Below are positions 44,615 to 53,572 of a DNA stretch of 64,000 nucleotides, piece by piece. The DNA is taken from the NCBI GenBank assembly GCA_017521325.1, contig JAFXCV010000020.1, positions 30,091-94,090 on the forward strand. The letters run 5' to 3'. Origin of the DNA: Oscillospiraceae bacterium. GTDB taxonomy: Bacteria > Bacillota > Clostridia > Oscillospirales > Ruminococcaceae. Every line of letters starts with the position of its first letter. Positions within the stretch are counted from its first letter, which is position 1. A program made the translations under genes and the position numbers. The notes beneath the pieces are model-generated. The model was not told the origin of the DNA. It saw nothing but the letters and a program-made list of their open reading frames with translations, and did not search any database.

Positions 44615-47413
44615 TCAGAAGCCTCTCTTTGCCAGATCTTTCTGGAACTTGGCATTGATCTTCTCCTCACGCTTCTGACGCTTGATTTCTTCCTTGGTCA
44701 GCGGACGCTCAGCTTGCTTGGATTTGGCGGAATCTGTGCGTCTGGAAGAGGATTCCTTCTTTGCCTTCGGCTTGTATTCTCTGTATTCGAGATTGATGCC
44801 TGCGGCTTCATCGGCCTTTTTCTGCTTTTCAGCTGCAGCAGTGGGACTCTCGCCCATCATGGAGAGAATATCCTCAATACTTCCGACAACTGCAACGTCC
44901 TTGTCCTGCTCATCGAAGATGTTGCCCTTCGGGCCTGCGGACTTGGAAACAGCGGAACGAACGATATCCGGAATATCTGCATTCTGTTCGATCTTGGAAA
45001 CACGAACGCCCTGGGATTTTTTCTTCTTCGCATAGGTCATCGGCTCTACCTCCGGACGATCAACGTCGTCGGGCAGGGAGGGCTTGAATTCAGGGGGAAG
45101 TTCGGGTGTCATCGGAGAAATCAGCGGTGCTTTCTTCGGAGCAGGTGCTGCTTCAACGGGAGCCGGAGCAGGTGCTTCTACAGGTGCCGGAGCCTCGACG
45201 GGTGCCGGAGCAACGGGTACTGCCTGCTGGAACTGCTGTGCCGGCGGTGCGTAGATCGGCTGACCCTGTGCGTCATAGCCCATAAACTGCGGCATCATCG
45301 GCTGTGCGAAACCATACATGGGCTGACCCTGTGCGTCGTACCCTACAAACTGCGGCATCGGCTGCATGTTCTGCATCATCTGCGGATTCTGCATCATCTG
45401 CGGCATGCCCTGCGCAGGCATCTGTGCATACTGCGGCATCATACCCGGCATGGGCTGTGCCATGGGTGCTTCCATTGCAGGAGCAGTGTATACGGGCTGT
45501 ACAGGAGCAGCAGGCGGAGGCGGAATGACCGGAACCTCCGGAATTGCATCGTCCACAACGGGAGCAGCAGGAGCCTCGTAAACAGGCTCAGCAGGTGCTG
45601 CGTATGCAGGCTGTTCGTAAACGGGTGCGGTATATGCAGGCTGTACAGGAGCTGCCATGGAGGGCGGAATCACCGGAACCTCCGGAATTGCATCATCCAC
45701 AGCGGGAGCAGCAGGAGCTTCATAAACGGGCTCTGTGTAAGCAGGCTGTACAGGAGCCTCATAAACAGGCTCAGCAGGTGCAGCGTATGCAGGCTGTTCG
45801 TAAACAGGTGCGGTATATGCAGGCTGTACAGGAGCTGCCATGGAGGGCGGAATCACCGGAACCTCCGGAATTGCATCATCCACAGCGAGAGCAGCAGGAG
45901 CCTCATAAACAGGTTCGGTGTAAGCAGGCTGTGCAGGAGCCTTATAAACAGGCTCAGCAGGCGCTGCGTATGCAGGCTGTTCATAAACGGGTGCGGTATA
46001 TGCAGGCTGAACAGGCGCTGTATATGTAGGCTGAACAGGCGCTGCGGATGTCAAAAGAACATCCTCAGCAGTGGGCTTCTGGACAGGAATGAACGGAACC
46101 TCAGGTTCGGATTCTGCGGAATTGGAGGGTACGCCGAACATACGCTCAGCGATCTTTTCAAATTCAAGAAGTGCAGCGGTCTGCTGTTCTTCAGCGGACA
46201 GTTCTTTTGCGGGGACAGCTTCTTCCAAAACGGGAGCAGCAGGTGCTTCGGGAGCAGCTGCCTGCGGTGCAGCAGGAACAGCAAACTGTGCGAGTGCATC
46301 ATCCACATTGTCGGCAACTGCCTCGGGAGCAGTCGGAACAGCGAACTGTGCCATCACATCCTCAACAGGCTCTTCGACAACGGGTGCTTCGGGAACAGCC
46401 GGTGCTTCGGCAGGTGCGTTCTGCACATTGAACTGTGCCAGAATATCATCAACAGTTTCTGTCTTGGAAGGCTCTGCGGGTGTGGCAGGGATACCGAACT
46501 GTGCCATGATATCATCAATGGACTCGTTTTTCTTCTCAGCCGCCGGAGCTTCAGCCGGTGCAGGAACTGCGAACTGTGCGAGTGTGTCATTCTGTGCAGG
46601 TGCGTTCTGCGGTGCCGGTGCAGGCATGGAGAACTGTGCCAGAATGTCGTTGGGATTGCTCATCACTCCGGCAGGAGCAGGAGCAGGCATGGGCGGTGCG
46701 GGAGTATTCTGCTGCTGTGCAAGAATATTCGGGTTCTTGCCCTCGTTTGCTGCAAATGCAGCTGCGGTTGGATCAACAGCAGTCTGGGGCAGTGCGAACT
46801 GCGCAAGATCGCCCAGTGCAAATCCACCATAGGAAGTGGTTGTCGGAGCAGGACCGGCAGGCTTGGGGGTTTCCTTCTTTGCAGGCGGAACATACTGCGT
46901 GAACTTTGGCTCCGGCGGTGTGAATGTCGGCACTTCTGCAACGCCCGGAACCTCGGTCACTACCGGAGAGACTGGTGCGGCAGGTACCTCGGGAACAACG
47001 GGTGCCTCAGCTGCACGTCTTGCGGCTTCTGCCTCAGCTTCTGCCTTTCTGGCAGCTGCACGAGCCTCGGCTGCAGCCTTCTTTGCTTCCTGCTTCTGAC
47101 GTTCCTTCTGAACTTCAGCAAGGGATACCATATTCGGATCGTCGCCCAGAATTTTTGTACGCTTCTTCTCCTCTTTGAGCATACGATCCATTTCTTTTCG
47201 GTCGGCTTTCAGAATTCTTTTTGTGAATACTGTCTGGCACTTCTCGCATGTAACCTCAGTCATCAGACCGAATGCGTCATCTACGCTGCCGCTGATGCTG
47301 AACTTTGCCATGTTTTCCGGTTTCTGCAGGTTGATACCGCAGCCGGTTCTCTTCTTGGTGTCGGTTGCATGAACGGAATTGCTCTTTGTATCACGAATCA
47401 GAAAAATCTGCAT
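44615..47413 (-). CDS. Large proline/alanine-rich repeat protein with N-terminal CxxC motif, unknown function
   Basis: 932 residues from the ATG behind AGGAGG. Order: N-terminal ~60 residues with a zinc-knuckle-like VTCEKCQTVFTKRIL; a charged A/E/K/R helix (about 75-120); ~600 residues of low-complexity P/A/V/Q/Y sequence, including short units ending in DILAQF or DALAQFAVP (about 240-420), tandem units of APVYEQPAYAAPAEPVYEAP type (about 470-650), and a QFVGYDAQGQP pair; then a basic C-terminal region rich in lysine and arginine. No signal peptide or membrane segment, so it is cytoplasmic and mostly disordered. It may be a scaffold or phase-separating protein; I recognise no family. Confidence 0.8.
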   Translation of the reverse strand: MQIFLIRDTKSNSVHATDTKKRTGCGINLQKPENMAKFSISGSVDDAFGLMTEVTCEKCQTVFTKRILKADRKEMDRMLKEEKKRTKILGDDPNMVSLAEVQKERQKQEAKKAAAEARAAARKAEAEAEAARRAAEAPVVPEVPAAPVSPVVTEVPGVAEVPTFTPPEPKFTQYVPPAKKETPKPAGPAPTTTSYGGFALGDLAQFALPQTAVDPTAAAFAANEGKNPNILAQQQNTPAPPMPAPAPAGVMSNPNDILAQFSMPAPAPQNAPAQNDTLAQFAVPAPAEAPAAEKKNESIDDIMAQFGIPATPAEPSKTETVDDILAQFNVQNAPAEAPAVPEAPVVEEPVEDVMAQFAVPTAPEAVADNVDDALAQFAVPAAPQAAAPEAPAAPVLEEAVPAKELSAEEQQTAALLEFEKIAERMFGVPSNSAESEPEVPFIPVQKPTAEDVLLTSAAPVQPTYTAPVQPAYTAPVYEQPAYAAPAEPVYKAPAQPAYTEPVYEAPAALAVDDAIPEVPVIPPSMAAPVQPAYTAPVYEQPAYAAPAEPVYEAPVQPAYTEPVYEAPAAPAVDDAIPEVPVIPPSMAAPVQPAYTAPVYEQPAYAAPAEPVYEAPAAPVVDDAIPEVPVIPPPPAAPVQPVYTAPAMEAPMAQPMPGMMPQYAQMPAQGMPQMMQNPQMMQNMQPMPQFVGYDAQGQPMYGFAQPMMPQFMGYDAQGQPIYAPPAQQFQQAVPVAPAPVEAPAPVEAPAPAPVEAAPAPKKAPLISPMTPELPPEFKPSLPDDVDRPEVEPMTYAKKKKSQGVRVSKIEQNADIPDIVRSAVSKSAGPKGNIFDEQDKDVAVVGSIEDILSMMGESPTAAAEKQKKADEAAGINLEYREYKPKAKKESSSRRTDSAKSKQAERPLTKEEIKRQKREEKINAKFQKDLAKRGF
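45470..46040 (-). repeat. In-gene tandem repeats of about 144-183 bp
   Basis: Three near-identical DNA units, marked by GAATTGCATC at 45541, 45685 and 45868, encode the P/A/Y-rich segment. The first interval is 144 bp and the second 183 bp; the 39-bp difference is one 13-residue subunit, consistent with slippage or unequal crossing-over. Confidence 0.8.
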
Positions 47414-47447
47414 AGCAATCCTCCTATTCAAATATTACTCTATATTC

Positions 47448-47476
47448 ATCATAACACATTTCGCACAGAAAATCAA
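47448..47476 (-). promoter_or_regulatory. Promoter of the repeat-rich gene
   Basis: TTGATT (47471-47476) and TATGAT (47448-47453) on the minus strand, 17-bp spacer. Confidence 0.7.
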
Positions 47477-47603
47477 CTGTTTTTTAAAAATTTTTTGATA
47501 TAATACCAAGTGTAATATATGCGGTTTGAACCGTGTTCTCCTTCATTTTGGTAATACAATTCGGATAAAAAGAGTGAAAATTTACTTATTTTGCCTTTTT
47601 TTA

Positions 47604-47632
47604 TTGCAATTTTTGCGATGATGTGCTACAAT
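47604..47632 (+). promoter_or_regulatory. Promoter of the flavin reductase gene
   Basis: TTGCAA (47604-47609) and TACAAT (47627-47632), 17-bp spacer. Confidence 0.7.
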
Positions 47633-47665
47633 AGAAAGAAGAAGGAACGGAAAGGAGCGTGAAGC

Positions 47666-48259
47666 ATGGCAAAAATCATCTGGAAGGGCAGTGCACTGCT
47701 TGGACCTGTCCCGCCGGCACTGGTGACCTGCGGTACCATGGACGAGCCGAATGTTCTGACGATCGCATGGACGGGAATCGTCTGTACGCATCCTGCGATG
47801 ACGTATATCTCGGTCAGACCGTCGAGACATTCCTACGAAATGATTCGAAAAACAGGGGAATTTGTCATCAACCTTCCGACCTCATCCATGGGCAGGACGG
47901 TGGATTTCTGCGGCATGAAAAGCGGTGCAAAGGTGGACAAGATACAGAAATGCAAGCTGGGGCTTTGCGAAGGCTCAGAGGTTTCGGCACCGGTGCTTGC
48001 GGATTGTCCTGTGAGTCTGGAATGCAGAGTGACGCAGGAAATGCCGCTTGGCTCGCACACGATGTTTCTGGCGCAGATCGTTGCGGTGCAGGTGGAGGAC
48101 CGCTTTGTGGACAGCAAGGGCAAACTCAACCTCCAGCAGGCAGGATTGCTTGCGTATGCACATGGTGAGTATTTTGCGCTTGGAAGGAAGTGCGGCGAGT
48201 TCGGATTCTCTGTCCGGAAAAAGAAAAAGCCAATAAAGTCCGATAAAAAGCCAAAATAA
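47666..48259 (+). CDS. Flavin reductase-like FMN-binding protein
   Basis: 197 residues of the flavin-reductase-like split-barrel family. Marks: the opening PPALVTCGTMDEPNVLTIAWTGIVCTHPAMTYISVRPSRHSYEMI and the FMN-contact TGEFVINLPTS. It likely binds FMN and transfers hydride or electrons in the cytoplasm (flavoredoxin-like). The C-terminal 20 residues are lysine-rich. Monocistronic with its own promoter; no partner oxygenase, as expected for an anaerobe. Confidence 0.88.
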   Translation: MAKIIWKGSALLGPVPPALVTCGTMDEPNVLTIAWTGIVCTHPAMTYISVRPSRHSYEMIRKTGEFVINLPTSSMGRTVDFCGMKSGAKVDKIQKCKLGLCEGSEVSAPVLADCPVSLECRVTQEMPLGSHTMFLAQIVAVQVEDRFVDSKGKLNLQQAGLLAYAHGEYFALGRKCGEFGFSVRKKKKPIKSDKKPK

Positions 48260-48262
48260 TCA

Positions 48263-48291
48263 TTGACTTTTTATGCGGAATAGCTTATAAT
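48263..48291 (+). promoter_or_regulatory. Promoter of the GH9 gene
   Basis: TTGACT (48263-48268) and TATAAT (48286-48291), 17-bp spacer: a sigma-A promoter, not a SigI type. Confidence 0.75.
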
Positions 48292-48357
48292 GATTTTGTA
48301 AGGATTCCGTGAAAAGATTGTGAAGAAAATGATTGATTCATGAGGAGGTTCGTGTTT

Positions 48358-50847
48358 ATGAAACAAACAATGACAGAACGGATCCGCCGGGCAGCAAACT
48401 GCGGTCTTGCGATCCTGATGGGAACAGCACTCAGCGTGCAGATGGCAGCTGTGTTGGTTCCCACGCAAGTGAATGAGGTTCCGAATGCAGTACTTGAGGC
48501 ATCGGCGGCAGAGGGCAATTACAACTATGCAAAGCTTCTGCAGTATTCGATGTACTTCTATGACGCCAATATGTGCGGCACGGAGGTTGACGAGAACATC
48601 CGCTATGTCTGGAGAGGGGATTGCCACACCTATGACGCACAGGTTCCGCTGCAGCCGATGGAGACCATCCAGAGTCCCGGTACAAATCTGACGCAGAGCT
48701 TTATTGATAAGAATAAGGACATACTTGACCCGGATGGTGATGGCTTCATTGACGTAGCCGGCGGTTTCCATGATGCCGGTGATCATGTTAAGTTCGGTAT
48801 TCCGGAAAACTACTCGGCTGCTACGCTTGGCTGGGGTTACTATGAATTCCGTGATTCCTATGTCAAGACCGGACAGGATGACCATATTGAAACGATCCTG
48901 CGTTATTTCAATGATTATCTGATGAAGTGTACCTTCCGTGATGACAGCGGCAAGGTGATCGCACACTGCTATCAGGTGGGTGAGGGCGGACTTGACCATG
49001 CTTTCTGGAATTCTCCGGAAATCGACGAAATGGCAAGACCTGCATGGTTCCTGACAGCGGAAAATCCGCAGACGGATTATGTTGTATCCGCAGCCGGTGC
49101 TCTTGCGATCAATTATCTCAACTTCAAGGATACCGATCCTGAGTATGCAGAAAAGAGTCTGGATTATGCAACTGCACTCATGGATTTTGCCATGACGAAT
49201 GAAAAACAGCTGAGCATTAATGAAGAAGGCCCCATGGCTTTCTACAGATCTTCCAAGTGGGAGGATGATTACTGCTGGGCTGCGGCATGGATGTATCTGT
49301 GTACAGAAGATGTCAAGTATCTTGAGGATGCAGCTCCCTATGTGGATTATTATGCACCTTCCGGCTATTGCTTCAACTGGAACGATATGTGGGGCGGTGC
49401 CAATACCATGTGGGCTGTGATCAACCAGACACACCCGGAGCTTGACCTTGTGAATATGGTAAGAAAAGCACAGGGCAAGAACCAGTATGTCTATGACGAT
49501 TTTTGGGATGAGGTAGAAAAGTGCTTCCCAACATGGCAGCAGCTTGAAACCCCCGGCGGCTATGCATTCCTCAGTCAGTGGGGATCTGCAAGATACAACA
49601 CTGCAATGCAGCTGATCGCCTATGTATATGATAAGTATACCAATGACGGTAAGCCCAGCGAGTACAGTGACTGGGCAAAGAGCCAGATGGATTATATTCT
49701 GGGCGACAACCCCATGGATCGCTGCTATGTTGTTGGTTACAGTGAGAATTCTGCAAAATTCCCCCATCATCGTGCAGCTTCCGGTCTGACCAAGTGTGAG
49801 GATCCGGATGAGCACCGCTATGTACTGTTCGGTGCGCTGGTCGGCGGTCCGGACGGATCTGACAAGCATATTGATGTTACTTCCGACTATATCTACAATG
49901 AAGTTACCATTGACTACAATGCAGCATTTGTTGGTGCGTCGGCAGGTATCTATGCATACTACGGCGATGAGAGCATGGAAGTGACTCCCGACTTCCCGCC
50001 GGAGCCTGAATTCAATGAAGAAGAGGGCGGCGGCAACAGCTACTGGGTAGAGGCTTGCGGTATTGACGACAAGCAGGATACGGGCGCAGGCGTGACCAAG
50101 CTGTCCTTCATGGTCAAGACCACCTCCGTTAAGAAGCTGGATAATATTTCCATCCGCTATTATTACAATTCCTCTGAAATGACCGATCCCATGGCGATGA
50201 AGGGCAGCGAGCTGTATGACCAGCCCGCTGTGGAGGCAGCTCCGGCAGACGGCGTAACCAGCGGTCCCTACAAGTACGACAAGCTGGATGACACTTATTA
50301 TTTTGAGGTTACTTATGATGACTACAACTTTGCAAACTGCGCAAAGAAGTACCAGATGACAATGGGCTGCTACTATGGCGACAAGTGGGATCCCGACAAC
50401 GACTGGAGCTACAAGGATCTGACCATTTATGATGAGGATGACGCATTCTTCGGTACAGGCAATGAAAAGAGAACCGACTACATCTGCGTTTATTCCGACG
50501 GCGTGCTGATCGGCGGTATTGAGCCGGATGGTTCTGTTCCGGATACGGAAACGCCTTCGGAAAAGCCTACTGAGAAGCCCACGGATGAGCGGGATGACGA
50601 GCCGACTGAAAAACCCACACAGTCCGCAAATGACGAGAAGCTGCTGTACGGCGACGCAGACTGCAGCGGTGCTGTGGATATTCTGGATGTCATTGCACTC
50701 AACAGAGCGCTGCTCGGCAGCGGAACGCTGACAGAACTTGGCAAAAAGCAGGCAGACGTGGATCTGGACGGAACGCCCAAATCTGCTGATTCCCTGATTA
50801 TCATGAAGTATGTGGTAAAGCTTGTTGCTGAACTGCCGGTGAAATAA
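48358..50847 (+). CDS. Cellulosomal GH9 endoglucanase with CBM3-like domain and type I dockerin
   Basis: 829 residues. Signal peptide (about 1-45), GH9 catalytic domain (about 52-545), CBM3-like module (about 560-720), Thr/Glu/Pro linker, C-terminal dockerin (about 763-829). GH9 residues: aspartates in GGFHDAGDHVKF, histidine in KFPHHRAAS, acid glutamate in YNEVTIDYNAAF. The dockerin has GDADCSGAVDILDVIALNRALLG and VDLDGTPKSADSLIIMKYV. It cuts beta-1,4-glucan and docks onto a scaffoldin. The second dockerin loop has a changed calcium ligand pattern. The start follows GAGGAGG. Confidence 0.95.
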   Translation: MKQTMTERIRRAANCGLAILMGTALSVQMAAVLVPTQVNEVPNAVLEASAAEGNYNYAKLLQYSMYFYDANMCGTEVDENIRYVWRGDCHTYDAQVPLQPMETIQSPGTNLTQSFIDKNKDILDPDGDGFIDVAGGFHDAGDHVKFGIPENYSAATLGWGYYEFRDSYVKTGQDDHIETILRYFNDYLMKCTFRDDSGKVIAHCYQVGEGGLDHAFWNSPEIDEMARPAWFLTAENPQTDYVVSAAGALAINYLNFKDTDPEYAEKSLDYATALMDFAMTNEKQLSINEEGPMAFYRSSKWEDDYCWAAAWMYLCTEDVKYLEDAAPYVDYYAPSGYCFNWNDMWGGANTMWAVINQTHPELDLVNMVRKAQGKNQYVYDDFWDEVEKCFPTWQQLETPGGYAFLSQWGSARYNTAMQLIAYVYDKYTNDGKPSEYSDWAKSQMDYILGDNPMDRCYVVGYSENSAKFPHHRAASGLTKCEDPDEHRYVLFGALVGGPDGSDKHIDVTSDYIYNEVTIDYNAAFVGASAGIYAYYGDESMEVTPDFPPEPEFNEEEGGGNSYWVEACGIDDKQDTGAGVTKLSFMVKTTSVKKLDNISIRYYYNSSEMTDPMAMKGSELYDQPAVEAAPADGVTSGPYKYDKLDDTYYFEVTYDDYNFANCAKKYQMTMGCYYGDKWDPDNDWSYKDLTIYDEDDAFFGTGNEKRTDYICVYSDGVLIGGIEPDGSVPDTETPSEKPTEKPTDERDDEPTEKPTQSANDEKLLYGDADCSGAVDILDVIALNRALLGSGTLTELGKKQADVDLDGTPKSADSLIIMKYVVKLVAELPVK

Positions 50848-50869
50848 AGGAAAAACGAATAAATGCTCT

Positions 50870-50900
50870 GAACTGCCGCAGAAATGCGGCAGTTCTTTTT
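50870..50900 (+). terminator. Terminator of the GH9 gene
   Basis: 10-bp stem AACTGCCGCA/TGCGGCAGTT with GAAA tetraloop and CTTTTT tail. Confidence 0.9.
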
Positions 50901-50904
50901 GCAC

Positions 50905-51093
50905 AAAAATAACAGCATCGGCAAAAATGCCGATGCTGCATGATTTGTATTAAATAATCCGCCTTGCCGTCATATAGTGAAATAAAACCAAGCTTACGCA
51001 AGGTGGGTATCCGCCTGACAGCCTCACGCTCCCTTCGTCCGCAATGCGGGAGGTCTGCAATCCTCAGCCAGAGCAAAATTCCCTTAAAATGAG
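50905..51093 (-). ncRNA. Small RNA of about 189 nt, possible 6S RNA
   Basis: A free-standing transcription unit on the minus strand: promoter TTGTTC (51122-51127) / TATAAT (51100-51105) with 16-bp spacer, then ~150 nt without a gene but with hairpins (CTCCCGCATTGCGG...GGGAG, GCGGATACCCACCTTGCG), then a terminator CAGCATCGGCA/TGCCGATGCTG with TTATTTTTG (50903-50938). Length and layout fit 6S RNA, and the GGATACCCACCTT stretch recalls Firmicutes members, but I could not draw the long closing stem with confidence. Confidence 0.5.
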
Positions 51094-51099
51094 TGTTGG

Positions 51100-51127
51100 A
51101 TTATAAAAACTATAATTACTCGAACAA
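51100..51127 (-). promoter_or_regulatory. Promoter of the ~189-nt RNA
   Basis: TTGTTC and TATAAT on the minus strand, 16-bp spacer, just after the DUF1292 stop codon, so the RNA has its own start. Confidence 0.6.
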
Positions 51128-51158
51128 GGCAGAATATTTACAGAAACAAGGGAGAGGA

Positions 51159-51479
51159 TTATTCCTCTTCTTCCTCCTCGTCCTCGAACTCGCCTTCCAG
51201 CATTTCGGAAATGCGGTCAAGGAAGATATTGCCCACACGGTCATATTCTTCGTCGTTGTCAATGGTGGTCAGGAAGTCCACACCGTCCTCTTCGCCGCCC
51301 TTGAGGATGACAAGCTCTGTATCCTCAGCAAGCGCAGCCTCGGGATCTTCATTGTAAGGAACCAGCGCATAGTAGGTTGTTCCGTCAAGTTCCATGACGT
51401 CCATCAGCTCGAACTCATGCTCGTTGCCTTCTTCATCTGTTAATGTGAAAATTTCGGGATTGTAATTCATCTCATCCAT
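51159..51479 (-). CDS. DUF1292 family protein
   Basis: 106 residues, highly acidic, ending in a run of glutamates. The pattern FTLTDEEGNEHEFELMDVMELDGTTYYALVPYNE...LVILKGGEEDG defines DUF1292, a small conserved Firmicutes protein of unknown role. Start follows AGGAG. It has its own promoter. Confidence 0.9.
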   Translation of the reverse strand: MDEMNYNPEIFTLTDEEGNEHEFELMDVMELDGTTYYALVPYNEDPEAALAEDTELVILKGGEEDGVDFLTTIDNDEEYDRVGNIFLDRISEMLEGEFEDEEEEEE

Positions 51480-51529
51480 GGCAAGCTCCTATCCGCCCCG
51501 TGGGGCTATGTATTTTCTTTCATGACTCT

Positions 51530-51558
51530 ATTATACTATATTTTCACCAAAAAATCAA
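51530..51558 (-). promoter_or_regulatory. Promoter of the DUF1292 gene
   Basis: TTGATT (51553-51558) and TATAAT (51530-51535) on the minus strand, 17-bp spacer. Confidence 0.7.
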
Positions 51559-51666
51559 GAGGCAAAATCAGATTTTTCAGGAAATTTTTGAAAAAGACGA
51601 ATTATTTGCTTTTCACCATGAAAATCAACTCTGATACAGACGAAAAATTGATTTGCATGCCTGCAT

Positions 51667-51695
51667 TTGACAATTGTGTGAATTTGATATATAAT
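51667..51695 (+). promoter_or_regulatory. Sigma-A promoter of sigI-rsgI
   Basis: TTGACA (51667-51672) and TATAAT (51690-51695), 17-bp spacer, near consensus. I saw no clear SigI-type promoter in the ~90-nt leader. Confidence 0.75.
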
Positions 51696-51782
51696 GAATG
51701 CAGAAACAAATGTCGTTTTTGGCAGTACGACCCCGAATTTCAGAAACTGCCTGCGTAATACTATAGGTATAGGAGGTGCGAA

Positions 51783-52508
51783 ATGGACTCCGAAACTCAT
51801 GAGCTTCTTTCAAGAGTTGATCTTGCCGCAAAGAACGGCCGTGCGGCGGATGAACTCATAGCAGATTATATGCCGTTCATCAAAGCGGAAACGGCAAAAT
51901 TCCTGCATCGCCCTCCCGAGCAGAGCGACGATGAGCTGAGCATCGCCATGTTCGCCTTTTATGAGGCGATCCGCAGTTATTCAAGGCTGCGTGGCTCCTT
52001 TCTTCGCTTTGCGGCAATGCAGATCCGCAGCCGACTGATCGACAATTATCGGAGGGAAAGTCGGGGCAGGGGGCATATTTCCCTCAATGCCTGCGATGAC
52101 GATTCGCAGACGGAGCCTCTCGAAATGCTCGCCGACAGCCATGACGCATTTGCGGAAGCGCAGCTTCGTGAGGCGACAAAGCAGGAAATTGCAGAGCTTG
52201 CTGCCCAGATGGAGCAGTTCGGCGTTTCCTTTTCCGATATTGCGGAGAATTCTCCCAAGCAGCAGCGCACACTCGAGCAATGCGGCAGGGCGGTGCGTTA
52301 TGCACGCAGCAATAAAGAGCTGCTTGATGAATTTCTGCGTACAAAAAAAGTGCCGATGGCGGCACTTGCAAAGGGTGCGCAGGTCGAACGAAAAACATTG
52401 GAACGACACAGACGCTATCTTGTGGCAGTGCTGCTCATCTGCACCAACGGCTACGAGATCATGCGTGGACATATTATGCAGGTATTGAAAGGCGGTGAAT
52501 CACGATGA
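51783..52508 (+). CDS. sigI: SigI-type alternative sigma factor
   Basis: 241 residues. A sigma-70 region 2-like segment (about 20-110) has DELIADYMPFIKAETAKF, DELSIAMFAFYEAIRSY and FAAMQIRSRLIDNYRRE; the C-terminal half (about 130-241) is the SigI-specific region with an LLICTNGYEIMRGHI end. There is no usual region 4. In cellulosomal clostridia SigI factors turn on polysaccharide-degradation genes when released by membrane RsgI. The start follows AGGAGGTGCGAA; the 3' end overlaps rsgI by 4 bp. Confidence 0.92.
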   Translation: MDSETHELLSRVDLAAKNGRAADELIADYMPFIKAETAKFLHRPPEQSDDELSIAMFAFYEAIRSYSRLRGSFLRFAAMQIRSRLIDNYRRESRGRGHISLNACDDDSQTEPLEMLADSHDAFAEAQLREATKQEIAELAAQMEQFGVSFSDIAENSPKQQRTLEQCGRAVRYARSNKELLDEFLRTKKVPMAALAKGAQVERKTLERHRRYLVAVLLICTNGYEIMRGHIMQVLKGGESR

Positions 52509-53572
52509 AATATATGGTCATGGAATGCAGTACGGGACGAGCCGTGCTGATGGACGAGGAGGGCAGATTTGTATTTGCTGCAAACCTCGGCTATGAAGTG
52601 GGGCAATCCGTGACGGATCCCATCCTCCTTGGAGAAAAGGAAAAGAAACACAACGGGATCATCGTGATGCGGACGATTGCCGCAGCAGCGGCATCCGTTG
52701 CCATTCTTTTTGCACCGTGCTATTCCTATTATGCACGCAATCTCAAGCCCTGTTCGGCGGTGACGATTACTTCCCATGCGGCGATCAGTATGGAACTGAA
52801 TCGTGACGGCAAGGTGATCCGCCTGCAAAGTGATTCCGATTACGGCAAAGAGCTGATCGAAAAGCACGATATCAAGGGCAAGGATAAGCTTGAGGCGGTC
52901 AATGAAATATTACAGAGCGAGATTTCGGACGGCTATCTCTCCGATGGCGACACGGTCGATGTGTATATTGAAAGCAAGGATGATACGGCTTATGATTCCT
53001 ACAAGACTGAGTTTGAGGAGGAACTGCCAAAGCTTGCCATCAAGGTCAATGTCCATGAAAAGGACGAGAAGAAGCCGGAACCTCCCTTGAAGGAAGAAAA
53101 GCCCGAAAAGGAGAAGCCCGAAAAGCCTGAAAAGGAGCAGCCTGAAAAGCCGGACACTCCAAAAACCCCCGTTCCGCCTGTGGAGAATCCCACGGCACCT
53201 GCGGGCCCTGTGCCGGAAGATGCTCCGACACCGCCGGGACATGGAAATCTCAAGCCCACGCCGGAGCCTCCTGTTCGCCCCGATACACCGGAAGATCCGA
53301 TGCAGGGACAGGATAACCCCGAAAGCCCTATAAAGCCCGAAAAACCCGGAAGACCGGAGCATACACCGCCGCATCGTTACAGCGAGGGAGAACTGCCATA
53401 TCCTACAGACTCGGAAATCCCCGTTGATGAAACGGAGAATATGCCGCATTTCCATCAGAAACCGAACATGCATATGCATCCTGTTCCCGATGAGGAAACA
53501 CCTGCGGAACTGCCGCTTCCCGCTCCGGAACTGAATACCCAACCCCTACATGAGGAAATCCCCACCGACTGA
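52505..53572 (+). CDS. RsgI-type transmembrane anti-sigma factor
   Basis: 355 residues. N-terminal RsgI_N domain (1-~50: MECSTGRAVLMDEEGRFVFA), one membrane segment (about 57-75), an outside RsgI-core domain (about 80-185: ITSHAAISMELNRDGKVIRLQSDSD), and a 170-residue P/E/K-rich tail. It should hold SigI at the membrane until an outside signal is sensed. Unlike many C. thermocellum RsgI proteins, no carbohydrate-binding or hydrolase domain follows the linker; the tail might instead contact the cell wall. Confidence 0.88.
   Translation: MKYMVMECSTGRAVLMDEEGRFVFAANLGYEVGQSVTDPILLGEKEKKHNGIIVMRTIAAAAASVAILFAPCYSYYARNLKPCSAVTITSHAAISMELNRDGKVIRLQSDSDYGKELIEKHDIKGKDKLEAVNEILQSEISDGYLSDGDTVDVYIESKDDTAYDSYKTEFEEELPKLAIKVNVHEKDEKKPEPPLKEEKPEKEKPEKPEKEQPEKPDTPKTPVPPVENPTAPAGPVPEDAPTPPGHGNLKPTPEPPVRPDTPEDPMQGQDNPESPIKPEKPGRPEHTPPHRYSEGELPYPTDSEIPVDETENMPHFHQKPNMHMHPVPDEETPAELPLPAPELNTQPLHEEIPTD

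Noticed and set aside
44603..47503. Open frame of ~966 codons opposite the repeat-rich gene
   Set aside because: Ser/Cys/Arg-rich antisense product of a GC-biased repeat; no ribosome site. The minus-strand gene has promoter, AGGAGG and a sensible start.
48263..48291. SigI-dependent promoter for the GH9 gene
   Set aside because: I looked for the C-rich -35 and CGAA -10 of SigI promoters; only a consensus sigma-A promoter is present.
48271..50904. Open frame of ~877 codons opposite the GH9 gene
   Set aside because: Antisense shadow; the plus strand encodes a complete, motif-confirmed cellulase.
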